Below are positions 38,217 to 47,690 of a DNA stretch of 64,000 nucleotides, one piece after another; within the stretch, counting starts at the first letter, position 1, and every line of letters begins with the position of its first letter. Under the pieces are notes generated by a model, which did not search any database, had not been told where the DNA came from, and was given only the letters and a program-made list of their open reading frames with translations. The stretch is from contig NZ_CP117866.1 of NCBI RefSeq assembly GCF_028736035.1, positions 11,263,001 to 11,327,000 of the forward strand, written 5' to 3'. The stretch comes from Streptomyces sp. T12 (GTDB lineage: Bacteria; Actinomycetota; Actinomycetes; Streptomycetales; Streptomycetaceae). The translations under genes and the position numbers were made by a program.

Positions 38217-40298
38217 TTGACGGAGCATGAAGACGCACACAGGCCCCCGACGGGCCAGCCACAGCAGGATTCCCCCGACGGACCGCCGTCCGGCACTTTC
38301 GGGCCGCCGCTCCCAGCCCCTCCGGCCGCCCCACCCCAGTACTCCGCATATGCCGCTCCGCCCGGCGCGTTTGGGCCACCGCCGCAGGGCCCGCCCCAGC
38401 AGGGCATACCCTTCGCATCGCCCTCCCCTTACGGTGCCCCCCACGGCGCCCCGTACGGCTCGCCGTTTCCGCCGCCGGGCGGGCAGGGACGGCGACTGCT
38501 GCCCGCCGAGCGGCGAGGGCGCTTCCTGCTCTTCGGCGGCATCGGTGTGCTGATCGTCGCGCTGCTGGCCGGGCTGCTGGTCTGGAACAACGCCTCGGGC
38601 TCAAAGGCGCCGGAGGCCAAGCGGGACCTGGGGCCGTTCCGGCAGGCCGTGGCCGCGCTGGCCGATTCTCCCGGCCTGCGATACCAGGACTCCGTCGTCG
38701 GCCTGATGAAGCGGGACATCACTGTCACGGCCTCCGGCAGCAGCTTCGGCACCAGCGGCTTGGGCAGCGGCGGACTTGACCGCGAGATCCTGCACATCGG
38801 TGGCAGGACCTTCACCCGGTACAAGGGCCTGGCCCAGGGCACGGAGCCAGGCGCGGAAGCCTCCGGCAGATGGGCGGTCGCGGAGGAGAGCGGCGTCCGC
38901 GAGACGCAGGAGGTCGTCGAACGCAGGCCGTCCCCGGCCCTGCTCGCGATCCAGCTCGCCAAGGCCCTGAACGCGCTGGAGAACACGCCTGCTCCCAGCG
39001 AATCCGCCAAGCCGCCCACGGTGAACGGCACACCCGCCCTCGCGGTGGACACCTCGATGGGCCGTCTCCTCGTCACTGGGAAGAAGCCCCACCGGGTGCT
39101 GCGCATGGAGCCCTACGGCCCCTCCTGGCCGGCCGAGGCCTCCGGTGGCGCGACTGAGCCGGCCTCAGCCCGGTTCGCTCACGCCACGGCCCAGAGAGCC
39201 GCCTCGGACGAGGACCCTTCCGAAAGCCCCGAGGTGACGGACGGCCCACTCAAGGGCAGCGATTCCGACGGCCTGGACCTGGCGCCCGTCACCGGGGATG
39301 CCGCCGACACCATGTTCGACACCCTGGAGAAGCAGGCAAAGGAGCTGAACAACGCCACCGACAGTGGCATCACCCTGAACCTCAGCGGTTCGGGAACGGT
39401 GCACTGTGGCTCAGGCGGGTGCACAGCCAGGAACAGCTTCTCCGGGCAGATCACCACCAGCGCCAAGAGCCGTCTGGTGGACGGCAAGGTCACCGCGGTG
39501 ATGACCGCTTCCTTCAGCATCGACGGCAGGCCCGCGGGCCAGTGCACCAGCCCGCAAAGCTCGTTCGCGGTCAGCAGCACCAGCGTCTCCGGCAGCCTGT
39601 CCTGTTCCAACCCTGGCGCCGGTCCCACCTTCGCCTCGGTCGAGGCGCAGAAGAAGGCCGAGGCACGGGCCCGCTCCCGGGCCAGCGGCGGCCGCCCGGT
39701 TCAGTATCAGGTCCCCTACCGCGCCGACACCCTGATCACCGCCCGTGCCCTGGCGACGATCGAGGTCAAGCGGTTGGTCGACAAGGTGCGGCAGGAACGC
39801 GACGGCGCGAACTGCCCCACCTCCCGCGGCGCCTCGGGGGCGACCCACCACATCCCCGGCATCCTCGAGGACCCGGTCCGAGGCGGCGTCCAGGAAGTCC
39901 GGTACCCCGCAGCCTTGGCAGGCCACAACCGGTCGACCTGGCCTGCGGCGCAGACCGCCGGTGACGAAGACTGTGTGAACTGGTCGGCCAAGAGCGTGAA
40001 GACCTTCGGGCACAGCTTCAAGACCCACGGCGCAGGCGCGAAGAACACGAAGAAGCTGACCGATCGCGCCCGAAGCACCGGCAACCAGCAGGGCCAGTGG
40101 CTGGACGACGACGCCGCCGCGCAGTTCCTGCGCAGCGCCCACGTACCCGGCTCCGGCACCCGCAAGGTGCCCATCCCGGAAGGGCTCGGACAGGTAATCA
40201 TGCCGGACGGAACCATCGTCCCTGCCCGGGCGGCTACCCTCGTCCCGGGCCCGGGCGGGCTCTACCGCACGGCATACCCGGTCGTTGACCTGGAATAG
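38217..40298 (+). CDS. Membrane-anchored protein with toxin-like C-terminal domain
   Basis: A 693-residue protein with a TTG start after GGGGGA. Residues 1-90 are Pro/Gly/Gln-rich, one TM helix spans about 102-123, and the rest is outside the cell. A middle beta-rich part has paired cysteines (HCGSGGC, QCTSPQ). The last about 100 residues (from 592: KSVKTFGHSFKTHGAGAKNT, DRARSTGNQQGQWLDDDAAA, GLGQVIMPDGTIVPAR, YRTAYPV) resemble small polymorphic-toxin nuclease domains; H599 or H604 and the terminal T-x-Y could be catalytic. The C-terminal variable position and the small gene just behind fit toxin-immunity organisation. The activity is inferred. Confidence 0.6.
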   Translation: MTEHEDAHRPPTGQPQQDSPDGPPSGTFGPPLPAPPAAPPQYSAYAAPPGAFGPPPQGPPQQGIPFASPSPYGAPHGAPYGSPFPPPGGQGRRLLPAERRGRFLLFGGIGVLIVALLAGLLVWNNASGSKAPEAKRDLGPFRQAVAALADSPGLRYQDSVVGLMKRDITVTASGSSFGTSGLGSGGLDREILHIGGRTFTRYKGLAQGTEPGAEASGRWAVAEESGVRETQEVVERRPSPALLAIQLAKALNALENTPAPSESAKPPTVNGTPALAVDTSMGRLLVTGKKPHRVLRMEPYGPSWPAEASGGATEPASARFAHATAQRAASDEDPSESPEVTDGPLKGSDSDGLDLAPVTGDAADTMFDTLEKQAKELNNATDSGITLNLSGSGTVHCGSGGCTARNSFSGQITTSAKSRLVDGKVTAVMTASFSIDGRPAGQCTSPQSSFAVSSTSVSGSLSCSNPGAGPTFASVEAQKKAEARARSRASGGRPVQYQVPYRADTLITARALATIEVKRLVDKVRQERDGANCPTSRGASGATHHIPGILEDPVRGGVQEVRYPAALAGHNRSTWPAAQTAGDEDCVNWSAKSVKTFGHSFKTHGAGAKNTKKLTDRARSTGNQQGQWLDDDAAAQFLRSAHVPGSGTRKVPIPEGLGQVIMPDGTIVPARAATLVPGPGGLYRTAYPVVDLE

Positions 40299-40311
40299 GA
40301 AACTTGAGGTC

Positions 40312-40848
40312 ATGAGCTTTTCGGTATCGTTCCGCCCACCTGTACCCAGGGGCGCCCCTGCCGGCGCCCCGGTCCCTTCGGAACCGGACGAGGAGTACGA
40401 AACCCTGGTCATGCAGGCGTGCGAAGCCCTCGCCGAGGCCGGGAACGGCAGCTTCCACATGAGCGGCTTCGGTACGCCAGAGTGGCCGCTCGACGTGGCG
40501 TACGACCTGTCCGCGTTCATGGAGCAGTTCCCGGATCTGCTTGCGGGGCTGAGGGCACATCGGGAGGTGGAGATCGACCTCTACTCCCAGGGCATCGAGA
40601 GAACGCTGACTTTCCGCCCGGAAGGCAGGGCCGTGGCCATTCATTGCGCCTCGCGCACACAGTGGGTACCGGACCCGGAGTGGGAGCGAATTTCCCAGGG
40701 CGAACTCATGGCCATGCTGACCACGCTGGCCGCCGACTTCGCCGACGGCCTGGCGGCAGTCGACCCTGGCCTGGCAAGGGCCGCCCCCTTCCATGAGTGG
40801 CGCCAACGGGGGAACCGGCAAACGGGCCGCGCCGATGGCACCGGCTGA
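40312..40848 (+). CDS. Candidate immunity protein for the upstream toxin
   Basis: A 178-residue acidic cytoplasmic protein starting 14 bases after the toxin-like gene, with AGGAAAC and GAGGT upstream. Features are ETLVMQACEALAEAGNGSFH, WPLDVAYDLSAFMEQFPDLL, REVEIDLYSQGIERTLTF and WERISQGELMAMLTTLAADF. No named family is recognised, but size, acidity, tight spacing and lack of a signal are typical of immunity proteins. Confidence 0.6.
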   Translation: MSFSVSFRPPVPRGAPAGAPVPSEPDEEYETLVMQACEALAEAGNGSFHMSGFGTPEWPLDVAYDLSAFMEQFPDLLAGLRAHREVEIDLYSQGIERTLTFRPEGRAVAIHCASRTQWVPDPEWERISQGELMAMLTTLAADFADGLAAVDPGLARAAPFHEWRQRGNRQTGRADGTG

Positions 40849-41193
40849 CCCGCGAACCGTGCGGACGTAGCCGCCTGCTTACCCGTCAGACATTCCCCTC
40901 GCACCCGGCGGAAACGGTAGCCGCTGCAAGCAAGGAATCGGCTCGCCCTCGGCTGCTGCAGGCAGCCCCTGCCCCCGACACGTCAGTGAGCGCTACTCGG
41001 TGTTCCACATCTGAACGACGCTTCACGGAAGCTTGGTCGCGACCCGCCAGAACTCGGACCTGAGCACGGCTGGTGGCTGCAGACCTGAGTTTGAGGAGCC
41101 TTGTGGGAGTACAGTCTCCCGCCAACGCATGACGGTGTCGATGCCGAGGACGACGAGGAGCAGCGGCATCGATTGGTACAACTGGGGGGCGGA
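40849..41193. other. Intergenic stretch, nothing recognised
   Basis: About 345 bases. Short open frames on both strands lack any family motif or ribosome site. Confidence 0.4.
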
Positions 41194-41646
41194 GATGGCT
41201 CGATCATCGAGAACCCCGCGGAGCCTGCCGGGGCACCCCGTCCCGGAGGAACCACGCCGGGACATCGGCGCGGTCTTCGCCCTGGAGAGGGTGCTGTCGA
41301 TTTCCGAGAGGATCGTGGCGTCGTCGCCGAGGCGCTGTGCGCCTTCGTGCAGCGCAATTCGGGCTTAGTAGGCGCGGACTTGCGGCGAGCCGATCCAACG
41401 GGGACCTGGCTGGCGGGAGCGGCGCTCATAGAGGCCAACTTGCAACAAGCCGATCTTCGGACGGCGGTCTTTTGGTACGCCCGCCTCGATCACGCTGACC
41501 TGCGCGCGACGGATCTCAGCGGAGCTGACTTGACCGGCGCAGTCCTTGATGGCGCACGATTCGACCTGGTCGGCCTGCGCGGTGCCGACCTTGCGTTGCC
41601 TCGGCTGGCTGGCTCCTGCGTGGCTTCACCCGGCCAAGGTTTGTGA
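41194..41646 (+). pseudogene. Pentapeptide-repeat protein, frameshifted
   Basis: An upstream frame ends RRDIGAVFALERVLSISER, and a different frame continues VVAEALCAFVQRNSG, LVGADLRRADPTGTWLAGAA, LIEANLQQADLRTAVF and DHADLRATDLSGADLTGAVL, a right-handed pentapeptide quadrilateral (A(D/N)LxX). The break lies near 41310. Streptomyces relatives have an N-terminal membrane region before ALERL; it is not visible. The protein ends early after LRGADLALPRL. Confidence 0.6.
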
Positions 41647-41829
41647 CCGTGCTTCGCTGATGACTGCATCCTCCTCGACCTCGACGATGACATCGCCGCA
41701 GACTTCGTCGACGGACTTAAGGGGAGGCGCTGGAGCACGCCATCGACTCGATGAGGAGTGCGTTCCAGCGGGTGCTGAGTTCCGGCACGCGCGTGGATGG
41801 CCGCGACGGTGCGGAGACACTGACCGCTG

Positions 41830-42003
41830 TCCCATCGTGAGCTGGATGGGACAGCTCTTCGTCGTGAGGATTCAGGGCGGCGGCGCCTGCCGGGGCGATG
41901 ACGCCGGCGTCGAAAAAGAAGGCGATCTGGTCGTCGCACAGGTCATGCGGGGCGGCCCAGTCGGCAACGAGCAGCGAGCTGAGTTCGACGGTGGGGTTGG
42001 CCA
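41830..42003 (-). pseudogene. Nudix-hydrolase-like fragment
   Basis: The minus strand reads LANPTVELSSLLVADWAAPH, then DLCDDQIAFFFDAGVIAPA and LNPHDEEL. This resembles the C-terminal half of Streptomyces Nudix hydrolases (VVDW..P...DDxxxFFFDGGVL, HDEELxE). The Nudix box itself (GX5EX7REUXEEXGU) is missing and the frame ends. The surrounding 41647-42043 holds no other gene. Confidence 0.4.
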
Positions 42004-42043
42004 GGGGGAGGCGTCTGGCCCTCTCTCAGCCTGGCTCCGCTTG

Positions 42044-42064
42044 ACCTTGACACAGTGACAAGGT
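42044..42064. promoter_or_regulatory. MerR-type operator/promoter
   Basis: ACCTTG-a-CAC-a-GTG-a-CAAGGT is a 21-bp near-perfect palindrome immediately preceded by TTG at 42041. This is the form of MerR operators that span a stretched promoter. It ends 27 bases before the HEAT-repeat gene. No merR gene is present in the window near it. Confidence 0.6.
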
Positions 42065-42091
42065 CTTCACTCCGTCAAGGAGGTGGTCCCG

Positions 42092-42721
42092 ATGACCATG
42101 CCGAAACAGGACACGAACACGATGCGAGCTCTCCAAGGGCTGGAGAACAACAGCTCGTCGGTCCGGCTGCAGGCAGCGCTGGCGGTCGGCACGACTCCGG
42201 ACCCGGGGTTCATCGGCAAGCTCATCGAGCGATGCGCGATCGAACCCGAGTTCTACGTGCGCGAAATGCTGACGTGGGCACTCACCCGCCACGCGGCATC
42301 GATGACACTCCCGGTGCTTCTCGACGAAGTCCGCTCGGAGCGTGCGCAGGCACGGAGCCAGGCGTTGCACACACTGTCCAAGATCGGGGATCGGCGAGCG
42401 TGGCCGGCGATCACACCGGCGCTGGTGTCCGACGCCGACGACGAGGTGGCCCGGAGCGCCTGGCGGGCAGCGATCGTGCTCGTGCCCGAAGGTGAGGAGC
42501 GCGAGTTGGCCGTAGTGTTGGCGACACAGCTCGGGCGCGGCGAACGCGAGACGCAGCTGAGCCTCAGCCGGGCGTTGATCGCGCTCGGGGACGTGATGAC
42601 GTCCTGGCCGGTCCCGTTGTCTTGTCCGTCTGCTGTCCGACCCCAGTGGCTGCTGGCGAGCCGTTTTCCCATCCCTGGCCGAGTGCAACGATCGGGCTGG
42701 TTCGGCAGTCGTAGGGAGTGA
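42092..42721 (+). CDS. HEAT-repeat protein
   Basis: A 209-residue protein beginning at the ATG 42092 behind AAGGAGGTG. Repeating helical pairs (NSSSVRLQAALAVGTTPDPG, FYVREMLTWALTRHAASMTL, ARSQALHTLSKIGDRRAWPA, DEVARSAWRAAIVLVPEGEE) make an alpha-solenoid that binds other proteins. In Streptomyces such proteins usually sit with a MerR regulator, and a MerR-type operator precedes it here. The last 35 residues (from about 175, SWPVPLSCPS...) do not continue the repeat and may follow a frameshift. Confidence 0.75.
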   Translation: MTMPKQDTNTMRALQGLENNSSSVRLQAALAVGTTPDPGFIGKLIERCAIEPEFYVREMLTWALTRHAASMTLPVLLDEVRSERAQARSQALHTLSKIGDRRAWPAITPALVSDADDEVARSAWRAAIVLVPEGEERELAVVLATQLGRGERETQLSLSRALIALGDVMTSWPVPLSCPSAVRPQWLLASRFPIPGRVQRSGWFGSRRE

Positions 42722-42806
42722 CACACATCTGTCTCTCGCGCCGGCCACCAACTGCCGTCACTTGTGCGGTGGTTGGTGGCAGGGACTGTCATCCCTGGGA
42801 GGATTC

Positions 42807-43676
42807 ATGAGCCGCTTCGCCGTACGACCTGGCAACAGACCAAGCGGCAGGCGTGGCATCGCCCTGCCCGTCACCGCCGTACGTGCCCTTCGTCGCAAGC
42901 CCGTTGGTCGTGCGTCCAGCCGTGGTGTCGTGGTGGGGGCCGTCGCCGTTCTGCTGGCGGGTGCCGGCGCCTCGGCCGATGCCGCCGCCGAGTCCGCGTC
43001 CAGTGTCCCGGTGGTCAGCGGTGCCACCGTCAACTCCGGACATGACGTCATCGTGGGTGTCACGCACGATGTGGTGTTCCCGGTCACGGTCACCGGATCG
43101 GATGACTCCGGTCTGTCTTTCGCCGATGTGGATCTGAAGGGGCCGCACGGCGGTTTCTATACCACCGACGCGTTCTGCGAGACCGCGACGGCATGCACGA
43201 CGGTGTTCACCGTCAACGCCCACCCGGCCTCGGGCAGCGACGACCTGGTGGACCTGACCAACGCCAGTGCGGGGACATGGTCGGTCGACGCCTTGGTCGA
43301 CGCCAACGACGGCGATTCGGTCTTTGCCCCTGGCGTGGGGGCGTTCGGCCTCAAGCGTGCCGCGCGGCTCACGGTCAACGCGTCACCAGAACCGGTGGCC
43401 AAGGGCGCTCGTATCACCGTCACCGGCAAGCTCGTGCGGGCCAACTGGGACACCTACCGGTATGCGGGATACGCGGGCCAGGCCGTGAAACTGCAGTTCC
43501 GCCCGAAGGGCAGCAGCACCTACACCACTGTGGCCACGGTGAACACCGGCAACACCGGTACTTTGCGCACCACGGTCAAGGCGGCCAAGGACGGCTACTG
43601 GCGTTGGAACTTCACCGGCACCACCACCACTGGCCCGGCCAAGGCCACCGGCGACTACGTCGAAGTACGTCCCTGA
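42807..43676 (+). CDS. Secreted beta-sandwich protein
   Basis: A 289-residue exported protein. The ATG at 42807 follows GGGAGGA. A twin-Arg-like basic region then a hydrophobic stretch (GVVVGAVAVLLAGAGASADA) is the signal. The mature part has an Ig-like first half (VTHDVVFPVTVTGSDDSGLS, CETATACTTVFTVNA) and a second half with ARITVTGKLVRANWDTYRYA, GQAVKLQFRPKGSSTYTTVA and DGYWRWNFTGT, a module common in Streptomyces secreted proteins. No enzymatic residue is obvious; the role is unknown. Confidence 0.8.
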   Translation: MSRFAVRPGNRPSGRRGIALPVTAVRALRRKPVGRASSRGVVVGAVAVLLAGAGASADAAAESASSVPVVSGATVNSGHDVIVGVTHDVVFPVTVTGSDDSGLSFADVDLKGPHGGFYTTDAFCETATACTTVFTVNAHPASGSDDLVDLTNASAGTWSVDALVDANDGDSVFAPGVGAFGLKRAARLTVNASPEPVAKGARITVTGKLVRANWDTYRYAGYAGQAVKLQFRPKGSSTYTTVATVNTGNTGTLRTTVKAAKDGYWRWNFTGTTTTGPAKATGDYVEVRP

Positions 43677-43849
43677 TCCGGCAAGCACCACCATGAGCAA
43701 CCGATGCGGCCCGGCCCGGAGGGATCCGGCACCTCGCATCGAACTCCGAAGCGCAGAGCATCAAGTGGGCGTGGCGGCAGGGGGGCTGTGGAGCACCCGG
43801 AGCTGCCATGTGTCCGGGCTCTGCAGGGATCGACCGGCCGCCGGGTGGG

Positions 43850-44452
43850 TCAGGGGTGCACGGGGAACGCTGACTGGAAGGCCAGGCGACGGTCGGCGTC
43901 CGCGCCGAGGCGCGTGAGGAGGTCGTCGACCGCCAGGTACTCCTCCCAGGGCTCCCGCCCTGTCGCGTTGGCCAGCGCCCGGACGAGTTTGTCCTCGAGG
44001 TCGGGTACTCGTTTGTCCTTCCATACCTTGTCTGCCGTGCTGACCAGGAGGTCCTCGGTGGTCACGGCGGGGCCGGCCCAGCTTCCATGCGTGGCCGCGA
44101 ACCGGGCCAGGGCCGGTGTGAAGCCATGGTCGAGAAGGAGGTTGCGACCGGCTTCCTCGTGTCGTGAGCCGGGCCCGGTGAGTTCCTCGGGGTGCAAGGT
44201 CTTGCCTATGTCGTGGGTCGCCGCACCGAGGAGTACGGCGTCACGGTCGACGGCCAGGTCCGGGTGGCGGTCCCGCACCCAGTCGACCAGTTCAACCGCA
44301 ACGTCGTGAACGGCGCGCAGGTGCGCTGCCAGTCGGGGAGGGGCGCCCAGGGAATGCAGGAGCGCTGCCACCAGGGGCGGCAGTGGCCGCAGCGGCGGCT
44401 CGCCCGGGGCGTCGAGGGCACGAGACAGCAGGTCCGAGGGCATAGAGGTCAT
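43850..44452 (-). CDS. HD-domain phosphohydrolase
   Basis: A 200-residue metal-dependent phosphohydrolase-type protein. HLRAVHDVAVELVDWV gives the first His, AVLLGAATHDIGKTLHPEEL the HD pair and Lys, RHEEAGRNLLLDHG the next His, and STADKVWKDKR the final Asp. All ligands of the HD superfamily are present. Nucleotide or dinucleotide substrates are usual. The frame is open to 44848, but family sequence starts near the ATG at 44452. Confidence 0.85.
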   Translation of the reverse strand: MTSMPSDLLSRALDAPGEPPLRPLPPLVAALLHSLGAPPRLAAHLRAVHDVAVELVDWVRDRHPDLAVDRDAVLLGAATHDIGKTLHPEELTGPGSRHEEAGRNLLLDHGFTPALARFAATHGSWAGPAVTTEDLLVSTADKVWKDKRVPDLEDKLVRALANATGREPWEEYLAVDDLLTRLGADADRRLAFQSAFPVHP

Positions 44453-44690
44453 CGCGGTGACGTTACCGGGCCGAGCGTCCCGAAGGCGGGGTTCTGAGCG
44501 ACCCGCGGCCGCGAGATGTGTAGGTGGTTTTCCGCTGTTCCACCCGCTTTCCAGTGCGCTTGCGGGTGCGGCAGCGGTGCGCCGCTTCAGTGGTTCGCGG
44601 GTGCCGGTGATGCCGAGTGAGTGGTCTGTTTGGTCATGTACGCGGGTGAGGGAGGCGCTTGTTGTCCAGGGCAGGAGGAGAGCCCGCTGG

Positions 44691-45200
44691 ACCGGCTGCC
44701 GGTGCAGCCGACCCCGGGCGGCTACCTGATGGTGCAGGCCGACGCGGAGATCCGCCGCACCACCGGCCGCCGGCTCGATCGGGACAACCCCCGACCACGT
44801 CGACCTCAACGGCCGGTTCGCCTTCGAAGTCATCCGGGCCTCCGACACCCGTCGGCCTCTTCCAGCTCGAAAACTCTGGCCAGCAGGAGCTCGTGGGGCG
44901 GCTGCAGCCGCGGCACATGCAGGACGTCATCGCCGACATCTCGTTGTTCCGGACCGGCCTCCTCCAGGGCGGCATGCCCGCGCTGTTCGCCGCCGCGCGG
45001 CACGCCGCACCCTGGCACGGCGCCGCATCCCGGCATGGCGCCGCACCCCGCTACCCGCACCCGGACCTGGAGCCGATCCTCAACGCCACGTACGGAGTGG
45101 TGATCTGGCACGAACAGATCATCGCCATCCTGTCGAAGATGACCGGCTGCGACCGCGGCGCCGGCGCCATCGTCAGCTCGCATTCCCGGTCACCATGTGG
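44691..45200 (+). pseudogene. DNA polymerase III alpha-subunit (DnaE) fragment
   Basis: Frames read LPVQPTPGGYLMVQADAEIR, then PVGLFQLENSGQQELVGRLQ, PRHMQDVIADISLFRTGLL, GGMPALFAAARH and HPDLEPILNATYGVVIWHEQ with IIAILSKMTGCDR. This is the palm/fingers region of a DnaE2-like error-prone polymerase, in at least three frames, with an internal deletion after DAE and a repeated GCCGCACCC block at 45001-45050. N- and C-terminal domains are missing. Confidence 0.85.
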
Positions 45201-45295
45201 TCGCGCGGGACCAGATGATCAATTCCAAGGGGTGAGCGCTGCGAGCCGACGGCTACGATCAGGCGTGAGATGTGGGGGCTTTGGGAGGGCGGCCT

Positions 45296-45796
45296 GTGGG
45301 TGCCATGGCGGGTCTCGGACGTCGGGGATTGCTCGCGCTCGGAGCGGTGACGCTGCTTGCGGCGTGCACGGCGAATTCGAAGAGCGCAGATGACGCCGAG
45401 GTTCGCACCGACCTGGAGCCTCTGGAACGTAGGTTCGCCGGCCTCGGCCCGCTGTCAGGTGCGCACTGGCTCGGCATCGTACTTGGCACCGATTCACGGG
45501 GGTCCATTCCGGGCCCCACCGATGTGCGCCTCGTGGGAACCGCCCAGCTGAGAGCGGGGACCGTTGCCGCCGTCACGGGGGCTTCGCAGCATAGCTTTCA
45601 GCCAGAGCTGCCAACTCAGCTCCCTGAAAAACTGGCCGAGTTTGTGCCCAAGGATGCACGGTGGGTTCGGAGTGATTCCTTCGACCACGACATGACGGCC
45701 GGGACGTACACCGGCGCGTTCTATCTCGATCCCGGCACGGACACGGTCTACTTCGACACGACCAATCCGAGCGTCCCCGCCAGCTCCGGACCGTGA
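45296..45796 (+). CDS. Putative lipoprotein
   Basis: A 166-residue protein starting at a GTG (45296) behind GGAGGG. A short basic region and hydrophobic helix end in the lipobox LLAAC (Cys24), so it should be lipid-anchored outside the membrane. The mature part (RFAGLGPLSGAHWLGIVLGT, PGPTDVRLVGTAQL, FVPKDARWVRSDSFDHD, GTYTGAFYLDPGTDTVYFD) is a small beta-rich domain seen in uncharacterised Streptomyces lipoproteins. It appears intact between two relics. Confidence 0.8.
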   Translation: MGAMAGLGRRGLLALGAVTLLAACTANSKSADDAEVRTDLEPLERRFAGLGPLSGAHWLGIVLGTDSRGSIPGPTDVRLVGTAQLRAGTVAAVTGASQHSFQPELPTQLPEKLAEFVPKDARWVRSDSFDHDMTAGTYTGAFYLDPGTDTVYFDTTNPSVPASSGP

Positions 45797-45994
45797 TGGT
45801 CCCTCGTTCTTCCTGCGGAGCCGCGACGAAGGCGTCCGGAGTCGGTGTGTGACGATCGAATTGAACACCCTCGCCACCGGCCTGTATGTGAGAACCGACG
45901 ACTTGCTGAGGGCTGCCCCGCAGCTCGCTCCGTGGCGGGGCGAAGATTCGGGATTGCGCCGCGCCGAGTGACGCGGAACTGGTGCCGCTGGCGG

Positions 45995-46590
45995 TGGTTC
46001 AGGCCCTGTGGGTGGTGGACTCCACCCCCATCGAGTGCGGCCGGTCCCGGGAGACCGCGAAACGGTCCGACTTGGCCGGGCGGGCCGAGTACGGGAACTG
46101 CGCAAGCCGCTCAGGCGACTCCTGGGGCCTGCGCCTACACCTGGTCTGCACCCGTCACGATCTGCCCGTCGCCTTCGGCCTGGCCGGTGCCAAGACCCCC
46201 AAGCGGCGCGGAGTGCTGCTGGACATCCTCACCGCCGAACCGGCCCTGATCGCCGAACGGCCGGGCCAGACCATCATCGCGGACAAGAAGCACTACGGCC
46301 GCGAGTTCGCGCAACAGCTCGCCGACCTTGGAGCCCAACTGCTGCTGCCAGCCCGCAAAGGCGAACTCGAGCGGCCCGGATCAACGCTTTTCGAGCCACC
46401 GCGGCAACTGATCGAATCGGTCAACCAGACCCTCGAGGCCCAGCTGGGCCTCGAACACCACGGAGGGCGCACCCCCTGGCGGGGCACCGTCCGAGTCCTC
46501 CAACGGTGCCTCGCCCTGACCGGAGCCGTCTGGCACAACGCCCGGACCGATCAACCCGTCCTGCGTTTACTGACCGCCTTCGATCACTGA
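45995..46590 (+). pseudogene. IS982-family transposase lacking its N-terminus
   Basis: WVVDSTPIECGRSRETAKRS, GLRLHLVCTRHDLPVAFGLA, GQTIIADKKHYGREFAQQLA, LLLPARKGELERPG and IESVNQTLEAQLGLEHHGGR form the DDE core and end of an IS982-type transposase (D in VVDST, D in IADK, E in IESVN). The first roughly 90 residues, up to VWVVDS, are gone. The 3' end lies 91 bases from the truncated ABC permease, which it may have cut. Confidence 0.85.
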
Positions 46591-46681
46591 TCTCGGACTC
46601 AATCATCTGGGTCGGCGGCGGAGAGCGGCGACAGGCGCGCGGACAGTGTCCGCACCAGGGTCATGGTGCTGAGGCTGAACA

Positions 46682-47690
46682 TCAGGAGGTGGTGCCGTAG
46701 ACGTCCTCGGTCTCGGACATCACCGGCACGGCCAGCAGGTGGCCCGCGAGGATGCCGAGTGCCGTGCCGACCGCCGCCGGGATCAGCGCCTGGCCCAGGT
46801 AGGCCCGCACGACCTGCGCCGGGGTGAAGCTGATGGCCTTGAGGAGGCCGATCCGGCGCAGCCCCGTACCCACGGTGCCGGCAACTACGTTGCCCACGAT
46901 CAGCACCGACATGACCAGGCCCAGGACGCCGAACGCGAGGAGGAACGGGACATACAGCGCGGTGTCGCGCTCGGCGGACGCCCTGACGGTGAGCCAGGAC
47001 TGCGTCCCCGTCACTGCCTTGACTCCCGCTGTCACGGCCTTGCGGCCTGCCGAGACCTGTGCGGCGGTGTCGGCGGCGGTGAAGCGGTAGAGCATCTGGT
47101 AGCTGCCGGGGCGTTCGGGCGTGCTGAGCTCAGTGACCTGGGCCGGTGTCACCCACGCGTCGGCGCTCTGGGTGACCGAGCGAGCAGCGTCGACCACCTT
47201 CAAGGTGGGAGCACCGGGCAGGCCAGGGAAGGTGAGTTCAAGACCGAGGGCGGGGAACGGCGAAGCGTCTGTGTTCAGCACGATGTCGCCGGGGCCAGTG
47301 GCCCAGCGCCCAGCGGCCAGAGTGAGGTCGTCGACCGCTCCATCGGGCTCGCCCCGGCCGACGATGGTCATCGGCCACGCTTCCGCGCCGTCGTGGATGC
47401 GGGGGGGGTGACCGACACCGCGAGGAACGGGCCTGGCGCAGCTGCCACCCCATCGGCGCGCCCGGTTGCCTCCGCCTGCCCGGCGCTCGTGCGGTCCGCG
47501 TCGAACGCGACGGACAGGTGGCGCCGTGCTGCCGGGCGAAGGCGTCGTCGAACGGCGCGCCGGAGACCACCAGCAGCGAGCCTCCCAGGACGGACGCGGC
47601 GGCCGCCGTCATCGCGGTCAGGCCGATCACGAGCGTCTGCACCCGGCGTCGTCCCACGCCCGAGCGCACCACCCGGCCCAGCGCGCTCAT
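46682..47690 (-). pseudogene. FtsX-family ABC permease, frameshifted and truncated
   Basis: From the ATG at 47690 the protein reads VRSGVGRRRVQTLVIGLTAM, VLGGSLLVVSGAPFDDAFAR, then the frame fails near 47520. A second frame from about 47370 reads GDIVLNTDASPFPALGLELT and LLAFGVLGLVMSVLIVGNVV with LRRIGLLKAISFTPAQVVRA, a FtsX/MacB-type core. It stops at 46682 inside what should be the middle of an 800-residue permease, next to the IS982 fragment. Confidence 0.8.
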
